Assembly: GCF_004011505.1 (NCBI RefSeq)
Contig: NZ_SAUN01000001.1
Location: forward strand, 9,017,501 to 9,081,500
Origin: Nonomuraea polychroma
GTDB taxonomy: Bacteria > Actinomycetota > Actinomycetes > Streptosporangiales > Streptosporangiaceae
Direction of reading: 5' to 3'
Length of the DNA stretch: 64,000 nucleotides
In this document: piece by piece, positions 1 through 7,680 of the stretch
Layout of the letters: each line of letters opens with the position of its first letter
How positions within the stretch are numbered: position 1 is the first letter of the stretch
Program-made: the position numbers and the translations under genes
Notes under the pieces: generated by a model
Databases searched by the model: none
Seen by the model: only the letters and a program-made list of their open reading frames with translations
Told to the model about the DNA's origin: nothing

Positions 1-954
1 AACGGCTTCAACCGCTACAAGACCGAGTACATCGACCCGATCGCGGCCATCCTCCGCGACTCCAAGTACGCCAACCTGCGTATCGTCGCGATCATCGAGC
101 CCGACTCGCTGCCGAACCTGGTCACCAACATCAACGCCTTCGAGAAGTGCCGCGAGGCCAACGGCCCCGGCGGCTACGTCGACGGCGTCAGGTACGCCCT
201 GAACCAGCTCGAGCCCATCACCAACGTCTACTCCTACATCGACGCCGCCCACCACGCGTGGCTCGGCTGGGACTCGAACTTCCAGCCCGCCGTCGACCTC
301 TTCTACAACACCGTCTCCGGCACCACCGCCGGAGTGGACAGCGTGGACGGCTTCATCGTCAACACCGCCAACTACTCCATCACCACCGAGCCGCACTTCA
401 CCATCAACACCCAGGTGGGCAATCAGTCGGTCCGGGCGTCCAACTGGGTGGACTGGAACTACTACATCGACGAGCAGACCTTCGCGACGGAGCTGCGTAA
501 CCGGCTGATCGCCAAGGGCTTCCGCTCCGGACTCGGCATGCTGATCGACACCTCGCGCAACGGCTGGGGCGGCAGCGCCCGCCCGACCGCGCCGAGCACC
601 TCGACGGAGCTCAACCCGTTCGTCGACCAGTCGCGCGCCGACCGCCGCATCCACGCCGGCAACTGGTGCAACCAGAAGGGCGCGGGCATGGGCGCACGGC
701 CCACCGCCAGCCCCGCGGCCGGCTTCGACGCCTACGTCTGGATCAAGCCTCCGGGCGAGTCCGACGGCGCCAGCAAGGACATCCCGAACAACGAGGGCAA
801 GAAGTTCGACCGGATGTGCGACCCGACCTACACCGGCAACAACCTCAACAAGTTCAACATGTCGGGTGCACTGCCCGACGCGCCGCTGTCGGGACAGTGG
901 TTCTCCGCGCAGTTCCGCGAGCTGCTGGCGAACGCCTACCCGCCGATCAACTGA
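1..954 (+). CDS. Glycoside hydrolase family 6 cellulase, C-terminal part (5' end outside window)
   Basis: The reading frame is open from base 1 and ends in TGA at 952-954, so only the last 317 residues are seen. The stretch IIEPDSLPN (about residues 32-40 of the fragment) matches the second GH6 signature, and WIKPPGESDG near the C-terminus matches the conserved GH6 segment that carries the proposed catalytic-base Asp (codon 763-765). GH6 enzymes are secreted inverting endo- or exo-cellulases acting on beta-1,4-glucan. Several loop insertions suggest a cellobiohydrolase, but this cannot be settled without the N-terminus. No carbohydrate-binding module follows the catalytic domain; one could lie upstream. 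Two hairpins follow the stop. Confidence 0.93.
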   Translation, partial: NGFNRYKTEYIDPIAAILRDSKYANLRIVAIIEPDSLPNLVTNINAFEKCREANGPGGYVDGVRYALNQLEPITNVYSYIDAAHHAWLGWDSNFQPAVDLFYNTVSGTTAGVDSVDGFIVNTANYSITTEPHFTINTQVGNQSVRASNWVDWNYYIDEQTFATELRNRLIAKGFRSGLGMLIDTSRNGWGGSARPTAPSTSTELNPFVDQSRADRRIHAGNWCNQKGAGMGARPTASPAAGFDAYVWIKPPGESDGASKDIPNNEGKKFDRMCDPTYTGNNLNKFNMSGALPDAPLSGQWFSAQFRELLANAYPPIN

Positions 955-960
955 GGACCT

Positions 961-998
961 GGCCGGGCTGAGGAGCATCGAGCTCGCTCAGCCCGGCC
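961..998 (+). terminator. Hairpin terminator after the GH6 gene
   Basis: A perfect 12-bp inverted repeat (GGCCGGGCTGAG at 961-972 and CTCAGCCCGGCC at 987-998) with a 14-base loop lies 6 bases after the cellulase stop. There is no T-tract, which is usual for high-GC actinobacterial terminators. Confidence 0.7.
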
Positions 999-1062
999 AG
1001 AGGGGCCTGCCTGACCCAGGTCCCTCGGAGGGACCCGCCTGACCCGGGTCCCTCGGCTTTCG

Positions 1063-1095
1063 AAAAGGGCCGGGTCGCATCGACCCGGCCCCTTT
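1063..1095. terminator. Bidirectional terminator between convergent genes
   Basis: A 15-base arm at 1063-1077 pairs with 1081-1095 around a 3-base loop with one mismatch. The arms end in A-rich and T-rich bases, so it can act for the cellulase gene and for the DUF1992 gene on the other strand. It is preceded by a near-repeat of about 24 bases (1007-1055, CCTGACCC.GGTCCCTCGG twice). Confidence 0.7.
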
Positions 1096-1104
1096 CTCGT
1101 TCAT

Positions 1105-1192
1105 CGTGCCCGCCACCACTCCGACACGATCCACTCGACGTCTGTGTCTATGGTCGTGCCCGCCGCCACTCCGACACGATCTGCTCGACGTC
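1105..1192 (-). repeat. Direct duplication of the 3' end of the DUF1992 gene
   Basis: Bases 1155-1192, which encode the last residues of the downstream gene (VEQIVSEWRRAR), are repeated at 1105-1142 with three mismatches. The outer copy would read VEWIVSEWWRAR and is followed by its own stop, but it lies beyond the gene's TAG at 1148-1150. It looks like a slipped or tandem 3' duplication whose second copy is no longer translated. Confidence 0.75.
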
Positions 1193-1549
1193 GAAGGGCA
1201 TCAGGTTGAGCGGGGGACCGGACACCCCCGTCCTGATCGCCTCGCGGATCTTGCGGTTGATGTCCTCGACGATCTGCCGCGCCTCGGTCTCCGATCGGGC
1301 CCCGCGCGCCTGGGCCAGCGCCTCCTCCGCCTCCTTGCGCAACGCCAGCGTCGGTGGCAGCGGCATCGTGAGCCCTTCGCTCTCCACCTTCTGCTTGATC
1401 CACCACATGTCGTCGTGTGGCCGGTCCAGCCCTGGCAGGGGCTTGCCCGTGCCGGGCAGATCGTCGAACTCCCCACGCTCCATCGCCTCGCGGATCTGCC
1501 GATCGACCCAGCTCTCGAACGGCATGCCGGGCGGCTTGCGCTCTGTCAC
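1148..1549 (-). CDS. DUF1992 (DnaJ subfamily C member 28 conserved domain) protein
   Basis: A 133-residue protein whose N-terminal two thirds match the DUF1992/DJC28 domain, with the typical run ESWVDRQIREAMERGEFD followed by LPGTGKPLPG. The domain is found alone in bacteria and fused to J-domains in eukaryotes; its biochemical role is not established. There is no J-domain and no membrane segment, so it is probably a soluble cytoplasmic protein. It lies 16 bases downstream of the FolP2-like gene on the same strand and may share its transcript. Its 3' end is duplicated just downstream. Confidence 0.85.
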   Translation of the reverse strand: MTERKPPGMPFESWVDRQIREAMERGEFDDLPGTGKPLPGLDRPHDDMWWIKQKVESEGLTMPLPPTLALRKEAEEALAQARGARSETEARQIVEDINRKIREAIRTGVSGPPLNLMPFDVEQIVSEWRRARP

Positions 1550-1565
1550 ATCAGCTCCCGTCTCG

Positions 1566-2465
1566 TCAGGCCAGGTTGTGACCTGGTGCGAGTGGGCCGC
1601 GCCAGCCGAGCACGGCCTCGGTCATGCGTACGGAGTCCACGGCCGCGGCCACGTCGTGCACCCGGAGGATGCGGGCGCCCTTGACGATGGAGAGCACGTT
1701 GACGGCGATCGTGCCTTCCTTCCGCTGCCCCTGGGGACGGTCGAGCGTCTCCCCGATGAAGTCCTTGTTGGACAGCGCCACCAGCGTCGGGTATCCGATC
1801 GAGGTGATCTCCTCGAGCCGGCGCGTCAGCTCAAGGGAGTGAAAGGTGTTCTTGTTGAGATCGTGCCCGGGATCGATGATGATCTTTTCCGGGGCGATGC
1901 CCGCCTTCAGCGCGAACGCCACCCGCTCGCGCAGGAAGTCCGCGACCTCCGAGACGACGTCGGCGTAGCTCGGCCGGAAGACCCGCCGCCCTGGACCGCC
2001 GAGGCTGTGGGTGACCACCACGCTCACCCCAGCCGCCGCCGCGACCTCGGCGATGCCGGGCTCGCGCAGGCCGTTGGTGTCGTTGATGACGTCGGCGCCC
2101 GCCTCGATGGCGGCTTGTGCCACTTCCGGCCGGTGGGTGTCCACCGAGATCACGGCGTCCGTCACGGCCCTGACCTCGGCGATCACCGGGACGACCCGCT
2201 CGATCTCCTCCGCCGCGCCGATGGGCGCCTGGGCGGCGCTGAAGGCGAACCCGCCGATGTCCACCCAGTCGGCCCCGTCGTCCACGGCCTTCTTCGCGGC
2301 TGCCACGGCGCTGTCCAGCGCGTACGTCTGGCCCTGATCGTGAAAGGAGTTGGGGGTCCTGTTGACGATGGCCATGATGGCGACCTGGCGCTCGAAATCG
2401 AACTCCCGCCGCCCAATGCGCCGGACCGGGGAGGTGATCTCAGGGGAAAGCTGCTCGCCGCTCAC
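1566..2465 (-). CDS. folP2: Dihydropteroate synthase homologue, FolP2 type
   Basis: A 299-residue pterin-binding TIM-barrel protein starting at GTG. It shows MAIVNRTPNSF near residue 31, DIGGFAF, SVDTHRP, INDTNG and ALSNKDFIGETL. These resemble the mycobacterial FolP2 paralogue rather than FolP1: the canonical VTPDSFSDGG and GGESTRPG pterin/pABA loops are altered (NRTPNSF, GGFAFSAA). In Mycobacterium tuberculosis the second paralogue has been reported not to supply folate synthesis, so activity here is doubtful. No other folate gene is adjacent; the true FolP is probably elsewhere. An alternative is a working DHPS with an unusual loop. Confidence 0.85.
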   Translation of the reverse strand: MSGEQLSPEITSPVRRIGRREFDFERQVAIMAIVNRTPNSFHDQGQTYALDSAVAAAKKAVDDGADWVDIGGFAFSAAQAPIGAAEEIERVVPVIAEVRAVTDAVISVDTHRPEVAQAAIEAGADVINDTNGLREPGIAEVAAAAGVSVVVTHSLGGPGRRVFRPSYADVVSEVADFLRERVAFALKAGIAPEKIIIDPGHDLNKNTFHSLELTRRLEEITSIGYPTLVALSNKDFIGETLDRPQGQRKEGTIAVNVLSIVKGARILRVHDVAAAVDSVRMTEAVLGWRGPLAPGHNLA

Positions 2466-2498
2466 GTTGCGAGCCTACCTGGCGTAGGAGCAGGTCAC

Positions 2499-3089
2499 TC
2501 AGGCGGTGAAGCGGCCCGGAGGGTGACCCCCGGCCGAGACCCTGATGCGCTTCATGCGCTGGCGGGTGCAGAGCTCGAACCCCCGCGGCAGCCGCATGGT
2601 GAGCCGGACCGTGGTGCCGAGCGGACTGGTCTGGAAGTCCGCCGTGTCGCACAATCGGCGGATGAGATAGATCCCTCTCCCGGTGTAGCCGAGGTCGGAC
2701 GGCCGGTGCCGGCCGTCGACGTAATCATCGGGGATGCCCGACCCCTGATCGGTCGTCTCCGATCGGATGACGCCGTTCACCGTCCACAACTTGAGGAACC
2801 CGTGCCCGCCCGCATGCTCGACGGCGTTGACGACGCTCTCGTGCACGGCCAGGACGAAGTCGTCCAGCCTGGGGCCGCTCAGTCCGCAGCTTTCGGCCTG
2901 CTCTGCCACCGCACGGCGCAGTTTCGTGACGTCGTGGAGCGTGAAGGGCTGGGTCAACAGGGTGCGCATGGCGGGGTCCTCCAACGTTGCCTGGTCACGC
3001 CGACGCGCAGAACCCGAGGGCGCGGCGCCCTCGGAAGGGAAATCGAGGTGAAGGACCTGTCTGAAAGCGGCCCGGGAAAAGGGGTCCAT
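2499..3089 (-). CDS. RsbW-like anti-sigma factor / serine kinase ATPase
   Basis: A 196-residue protein with a GHKL/HATPase_c fold typical of SpoIIAB/RsbW proteins: N-box HESVVNAVEHAGG, G1 box TDQGSGIPDD and G2 region LGYTGRGIYLIRRL. Such proteins bind sigma factors or phosphorylate STAS antagonists. The ATG at 3087-3089 is chosen because GGAAGGA lies about 6 bases upstream; a later ATG at 2969 would remove the poorly conserved first 40 residues. No sigma factor or antagonist is adjacent; the nearest STAS protein is at 11.4-11.7 kb. The partner is therefore unknown. Confidence 0.82.
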   Translation of the reverse strand: MDPFSRAAFRQVLHLDFPSEGAAPSGSARRRDQATLEDPAMRTLLTQPFTLHDVTKLRRAVAEQAESCGLSGPRLDDFVLAVHESVVNAVEHAGGHGFLKLWTVNGVIRSETTDQGSGIPDDYVDGRHRPSDLGYTGRGIYLIRRLCDTADFQTSPLGTTVRLTMRLPRGFELCTRQRMKRIRVSAGGHPPGRFTA

Positions 3090-3221
3090 GGGCGTTCCTT
3101 CCGTGTCGTTCCGACACCCAGGCCGCGCCTCAGGACCTCGAGCAAGCAGTCCCCCTCTTCCCAAGGAAGGAGGAGTTACACTCTGCCAGGTTTTCCGGGC
3201 TACTTTTTTCGCGGGCTGCTC

Positions 3222-4271
3222 TTACGCGCGTCCGCCGACGCCCGTGGCGAGTTCCTTGAGCCGACCGGCCGGGCCTCGGTCCGGTGCGAGGGGGGCGGTG
3301 TCCATGCCCGCCCCGTCGTGCAGGCCGTCGATCAGCTCCCGCATGGCGTCCCAGGACGAGTGCCGCGGCGTCCAGCCCAGCACGTCCTTGGCACGCTCGA
3401 CCTTCATGACGGGGAGCCGCAGAGCCAGGTCGAACAGGCCCGGCGCGGCCGGCAGGAGCCTCATGTGCCACCCTGCGGCCATGGCGGCCCTGGCCACGCC
3501 CCGTGGCACCCGCACCGTGCGGGTGTGGAGCAGCTTGGCGAGGTCATGCGGGTCGAGCACGGGCTCGGCGGCGATGTTGAACGCGCCCTTCACCGGCCGC
3601 GTGACGGCCAGCCGGTAGGCCTCGGCCACGTCGTCGGCATGCACCACCTGCAGCCGCAACCCGGGAATGTCCGGCACGAACGGGATCCGCCCCGGCCGGA
3701 TCAGCCGCCGCGGCACGAACGGCCCGCCGAACAGCCTGCGCTGCTCGGTCGCGGCGACCCGCTGGAAGACGAACCCCGGCCGCATCCGCACCACCCGGAT
3801 ACCGGGGTGATCGTGCTCGAAGACGTCGAGCACCCGCTCCACGTACGCCTTCTCCCGTCCGTACGCGGCGCCCGGCCAGCCGTGCGTGGGCCAGCTCTCG
3901 TCCACGGGACGGTCCTTGGGCCCCGGCGAGTACGCCCCCACCGATGAGGCATGGACCAGCGTGGGCACCCCGGCCTCGGCCGCGGCGCGGAAGACCCGCA
4001 TGCTGCCGAGCACATTGGCCCGCCAGGTCGTCGCCGGGTCCCTGGTCGGCTGGAACAACCACGCCAGGTGCACCACGGCGTCCGCGCCGTCGAAGATCCG
4101 CGTCAGGTCGGCGGAGGCCACGTCGGCCTGCCGCCAGTCGGTGCGGTCGATCCGCCACCCGGGCAGCCGGCGTGCGACGCCCACGATCGAGGTCACGTTC
4201 TCATCCCTCGACAGCGCGCGTACCACGCTGGTGCCGACGTTCCCGGTAGCTCCGACCACAACGACTCTCAT
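3222..4271 (-). CDS. NAD(P)-dependent epimerase/dehydratase (extended SDR)
   Basis: A 349-residue Rossmann protein. GATGNVG at residues 7-13 is the extended-SDR nucleotide motif; ASSVGAYSPG followed by YGREK gives the Ser/Tyr-x3-Lys catalytic set. DGADAVVHLAW and NVLGSMRVFRAA are typical of the UDP-sugar epimerase-like branch. The substrate cannot be told from sequence and no sugar cluster surrounds it. It ends about 130 bases from the start of the RsbW-like gene and lies 51 bases downstream of the alcohol dehydrogenase on the same strand. Confidence 0.85.
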   Translation of the reverse strand: MRVVVVGATGNVGTSVVRALSRDENVTSIVGVARRLPGWRIDRTDWRQADVASADLTRIFDGADAVVHLAWLFQPTRDPATTWRANVLGSMRVFRAAAEAGVPTLVHASSVGAYSPGPKDRPVDESWPTHGWPGAAYGREKAYVERVLDVFEHDHPGIRVVRMRPGFVFQRVAATEQRRLFGGPFVPRRLIRPGRIPFVPDIPGLRLQVVHADDVAEAYRLAVTRPVKGAFNIAAEPVLDPHDLAKLLHTRTVRVPRGVARAAMAAGWHMRLLPAAPGLFDLALRLPVMKVERAKDVLGWTPRHSSWDAMRELIDGLHDGAGMDTAPLAPDRGPAGRLKELATGVGGRA

Positions 4272-4322
4272 GACCGCTCCGCTGCCCGTTGCCAGGGCCG
4301 CGAAACGCTGACGACCTGCGCC

Positions 4323-5504
4323 TTACGGCTGGAGGAGAATCTTTATGGCCCCGTCGGCCTTCTTCTGGAACATCTCGTAAGCCTTCGGCGCCTGCTCCAG
4401 CGGCATCCGGTGCGTGGTCAGGTCCATCACGCCGAGCGGATCGGCCTCGTCGGTGACCAGCGGCATCAGCCGGCTGATCCACCGCCTGACGTGGGCCTGG
4501 CCCATGCGCAGCGTGATGCCCTTGTCGAACATGCGGAACATCGGCAGCGGATCGGTCATGCCGCCGTAGACGCCGATGACGGAGATCACGCCGCCGCGTC
4601 GGACGGAGTCGATGGCCTGGTTGAGCGCCGCCAGCCGGTCGACGCCGGCGTTGGACATCAACGGCGCGGCCACCGCGTCGGGCAGCAGGCCGGTGAGCGT
4701 CTGGGCGAGCTTGGCGGCAGGCGAGCCGTGGGCCTCCATGCCGACCGCGTCGATGACGGAGTCCGTGCCCCGTCCCGAGGTCCGGTAGCGGATCTCCTCG
4801 GGCACGTTGTGCACCTCGCTCGCGTCGACGATCTCGATGCCGTGGCGGCGCGCCATCGCCAGTCGGGCCGTGACGCCGTCCACGCCGATCACGCGGTGGC
4901 CGAGGTGGCGGGCGATGCGGGCGCACATCTGGCCGATGGGGCCCAGCCCGAAGACCGTGACGCTGCCGCCGTCGGGGATGTCGGCGTACTCGACGGCCTG
5001 CCAGGCGGTCGGCAACACGTCCGACAGGTAGAGGAAGCGCTCGTCGGGCGGCCCCTCCGGCACCTTGATCGGGCCGAACTGGGCCTCCGGCACCCGGAGG
5101 TATTCGGCCTGGCCGCCGGGCACCCGGCCGTACAACCTGGTGTAGCCGAAGAGGGCGGCGCCGGTGCCCTGCTCGCGTACTTGGGTGGTCTCGCACTGCG
5201 CGTACAGCTCCATGTCGCACATGTGGCAGTGGCCGCAGGAGATGTTGAACGGGATGACCACGCGGTCGCCGGGCTTGATGGTGCTGATGGCCGGGCCGAT
5301 CTCCTCGACGATTCCCATGGGCTCGTGGCCGAGGATGTCGCCCTCGGCCATGAAGGGCCCGAGCACCTCGTAGAGGTGCAGGTCGGAGCCGCAGATGCCG
5401 GTGCTGGTCACCTTGATGACCGCGTCATTGGGCTCCTTGATCGCCGGGTCGGGCACGTTCTCGACCCGGACGTCGCGCTTGCCGTGCCAGGTGACTGCCT
5501 TCAT
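4323..5504 (-). CDS. Zinc-dependent alcohol dehydrogenase (formaldehyde-dehydrogenase-like)
   Basis: A medium-chain dehydrogenase of 393 residues. It has GICGSDLHLYE and GHEPMGIVEEIG (catalytic zinc site), CGHCHMCDMELYAQC (structural zinc cysteines) and VFGLGPIGQM (NAD-binding turn). The length and the insertion after the structural zinc loop fit the glutathione-independent formaldehyde dehydrogenase-like branch, but substrate is inferred. The start at MKAVTW (5504) is the family start; an ATG at 5516 would add MRSG, and GAGGGGG lies too close to that ATG. Divergently transcribed from the terpene operon. Confidence 0.88.
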   Translation of the reverse strand: MKAVTWHGKRDVRVENVPDPAIKEPNDAVIKVTSTGICGSDLHLYEVLGPFMAEGDILGHEPMGIVEEIGPAISTIKPGDRVVIPFNISCGHCHMCDMELYAQCETTQVREQGTGAALFGYTRLYGRVPGGQAEYLRVPEAQFGPIKVPEGPPDERFLYLSDVLPTAWQAVEYADIPDGGSVTVFGLGPIGQMCARIARHLGHRVIGVDGVTARLAMARRHGIEIVDASEVHNVPEEIRYRTSGRGTDSVIDAVGMEAHGSPAAKLAQTLTGLLPDAVAAPLMSNAGVDRLAALNQAIDSVRRGGVISVIGVYGGMTDPLPMFRMFDKGITLRMGQAHVRRWISRLMPLVTDEADPLGVMDLTTHRMPLEQAPKAYEMFQKKADGAIKILLQP

Positions 5505-5648
5505 GCCTGACCGCATACCCCCTCGTCAGACATCAAACGGCGGGACCGCTGTGGTCGATCAGACCGCAAGCAGTGAAAGAGGCTTTACACGCTCTGTATT
5601 CAATGAGTAACTACTGGTAGTGGCCAATTGACAGAAGGAGCCGTGCGC

Positions 5649-6698
5649 ATGCCGGTGAGCTTCACCCAGCACTCCCTTGGTTCACGCATTGATCAACACC
5701 TGAGCGGTTTCCTCGAAACCTGGTGCGCGCTCGTGTCCGACCCCGACGTCGAGTCGGCGTACGCGGTGCTCAACGACTTCGTGCTCGGTGGCGGCAAGCG
5801 CATCCGACCTCAGCTGTGCTACTGGGGCTGGCGCGGCGCCGGCGGCGAGGACTGCGAGGAGATCATCAGGGCCGCCGCGGCGCTGGAGCTGTGTCACGCG
5901 GGCCTGCTGATCCACGACGACATCATGGACGGCAGCGAATTGCGCCGCGGCCGGGCCACCGTGCACAAGACCCTGGCCGGGCTGTACGAGGGGCCGGGCG
6001 CGGAGGCGTTCGGCCAGGCAGGCGGCATCCTGCTCGGCACGCTGAGCCTGGTCTGGTCCGACGCGATGTTGTCGTCGTGCGGGGTCGATCCGCCGCGGTT
6101 GCGGACCGCGCACCACATCTTCGACGCCATGCGCACCGAAGTGATCAGCGGCCAATACCTCGACATGCTCGCCCAGCTCCGCGCGAGGGTGAGCATGGAC
6201 GAGGCCCTGACAGTGATCCGTTTCAAGACCGCCAAATACACCGTGGAGCGGCCGCTGCAGATCGGCGGCGCCCTGGCCGGCGCCTCCGGCGAGCTGCTCG
6301 ACGCCTACTCCCGGTTCGGCGTGCCGCTGGGCGAGGCCTTCCAGCTGCGCGACGACGTGCTGGGCACGTTCGGCTCGTCGGCGGAGACCGGCAAGTCCGC
6401 GCTCGACGACCTGCGTGAGGGCAAGCGCACCGTGCTGATCGCACATGCCCTGCGGCGTGCTTCGCCGGCGCAGCGTGAGCACCTCGAGCGCTGGCACGGC
6501 GACCCGGAGCTGACCGAGGAGCGTGCCGCCGAGCTGCGCCGGATCCTGCTCGACACGGGGGCGGTCGCCAAGGTCGAGGAAATGATCGAACAACGCGTGC
6601 GCGAGGCCGTGACGGCCCTGATCGAGGCGCCGATCGCCGCGGAGGCCGCTAGCGCGCTGGCCGGGCTGACCGATCGGCTCGCGCGCCGCACCAGGTAA
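5649..6698 (+). CDS. Polyprenyl diphosphate synthase (GPP/FPP-type)
   Basis: A 349-residue all-alpha prenyl transferase. The first Asp-rich motif DDIMD (residues 90-94) and the second, RDDVLG (residues 234-239), bind Mg-diphosphate; GGGKRIRP contacts IPP. It condenses DMAPP and IPP to a short-chain product; in this operon FPP for geosmin synthase is the expected product, though GPP cannot be excluded. ATG 5649 is chosen because AAGGAG sits 8 bases upstream at 5635-5640; an upstream in-frame TTG (5628) lacks such a site. First gene of the operon with ispH, the encapsulin and geoA; 13 bases separate it from ispH. Confidence 0.93.
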   Translation: MPVSFTQHSLGSRIDQHLSGFLETWCALVSDPDVESAYAVLNDFVLGGGKRIRPQLCYWGWRGAGGEDCEEIIRAAAALELCHAGLLIHDDIMDGSELRRGRATVHKTLAGLYEGPGAEAFGQAGGILLGTLSLVWSDAMLSSCGVDPPRLRTAHHIFDAMRTEVISGQYLDMLAQLRARVSMDEALTVIRFKTAKYTVERPLQIGGALAGASGELLDAYSRFGVPLGEAFQLRDDVLGTFGSSAETGKSALDDLREGKRTVLIAHALRRASPAQREHLERWHGDPELTEERAAELRRILLDTGAVAKVEEMIEQRVREAVTALIEAPIAAEAASALAGLTDRLARRTR

Positions 6699-6711
6699 GG
6701 GGATTTCCCAG

Positions 6712-7653
6712 ATGAGCCGGGTACTTCTCGCGGCGCCGCGCGGCTTCTGCGCGGGCGTCGAACGCGCGATCGTCACGGTCGAGGAAGCGCTGAGGCGTTT
6801 CGGGCCGCCCGTTTACGTGCGCAAACAGATCGTTCACAACACCTACGTGGTCGCCGAGCTCACCGGGCGCGGCGCGGTCTTCGTCGAGGAGCTGGACGAG
6901 GTCCCCGACGGCGCGCTGGTGGTCTTCTCCGCCCACGGCGTCTCTCCGGCGGTCAAGGAGCAGGCCCGGCGGCGCGGGCTGCGTACGATCGACGCGACCT
7001 GCCCGCTGGTGACCAAGGTCCACAAGGAGGCCGCGCGACTGGCGAAGGCCGGCCACGAGATCCTGCTCATCGGCCACGCCGAGCACGAAGAGGTCGAGGG
7101 CACGCTCGGCGAGGCCCCCGGCCGCATTCACGTCGTCGACCCGGCCAGGCCCGGCGAGGTGACGGCGAGCGGCTCCGGGCCGGTGAGCTGGCTGTCGCAG
7201 ACGACGCTCGGCGTGGACGAGACCATGCGGGCCGTCGCCGATCTACGCGGGCGCTTCCCGCACCTGGCCGACCCGCCCAGCGACGACATCTGCTACGCCA
7301 GCCAGAACCGCCAGGAGGCGATCATCAGCATCGCCCCGGAGTGCGAGCTGGTCATCGTGGTCGGCTCGGCCAACTCCTCCAACTCCCAACGGCTGGTGGA
7401 GGTCGCGCGGGGCGCCGGTGCGGACGCGGCCTATCTGGTCGACCGGGCCGACGACGCGGACGAGGGGTGGTTGCGCGGCGTGCGCACGGTCGGCGTGAGC
7501 TGCGGCGCCTCCGCCCCCGAGCGGTTGGTCACGGAGTTACTCGGCTGGCTCGCCGCCCGCGGCTACGCCGACGTCGAGCAGGTCACCCAGGCCGAAGAGA
7601 CCTTGACATTCTCCCTCCCGCCCGAGCTCCGATCCTCTCGGAACCCCGGCTAG
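6712..7653 (+). CDS. ispH: 4-hydroxy-3-methylbut-2-enyl diphosphate reductase
   Basis: A 313-residue IspH (LytB). The three cysteines that hold the [4Fe-4S] cluster are visible at C13 (PRGFCAG), C97 (DATCPLV) and C194 (DICYAS), along with the substrate histidines H42 (IVHNTY) and H122 (GHAEHEEVEG) and the SANSSNSQRL motif. It makes IPP and DMAPP in the last MEP-pathway step. Its position between the prenyl synthase and the encapsulin suggests an operon-dedicated copy that boosts precursor for geosmin; whether a second ispH exists elsewhere cannot be seen here. Confidence 0.96.
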   Translation: MSRVLLAAPRGFCAGVERAIVTVEEALRRFGPPVYVRKQIVHNTYVVAELTGRGAVFVEELDEVPDGALVVFSAHGVSPAVKEQARRRGLRTIDATCPLVTKVHKEAARLAKAGHEILLIGHAEHEEVEGTLGEAPGRIHVVDPARPGEVTASGSGPVSWLSQTTLGVDETMRAVADLRGRFPHLADPPSDDICYASQNRQEAIISIAPECELVIVVGSANSSNSQRLVEVARGAGADAAYLVDRADDADEGWLRGVRTVGVSCGASAPERLVTELLGWLAARGYADVEQVTQAEETLTFSLPPELRSSRNPG

Positions 7654-7680
7654 GCACAGCATGAGACAGGCAGGTGCACG

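Noticed and set aside
1206..3947. A 913-codon open frame on the plus strand over folP2, RsbW-like and epimerase genes
   Set aside because: It is antisense to three genes with clear family motifs; high GC keeps opposite frames open. Its translation has no domain.
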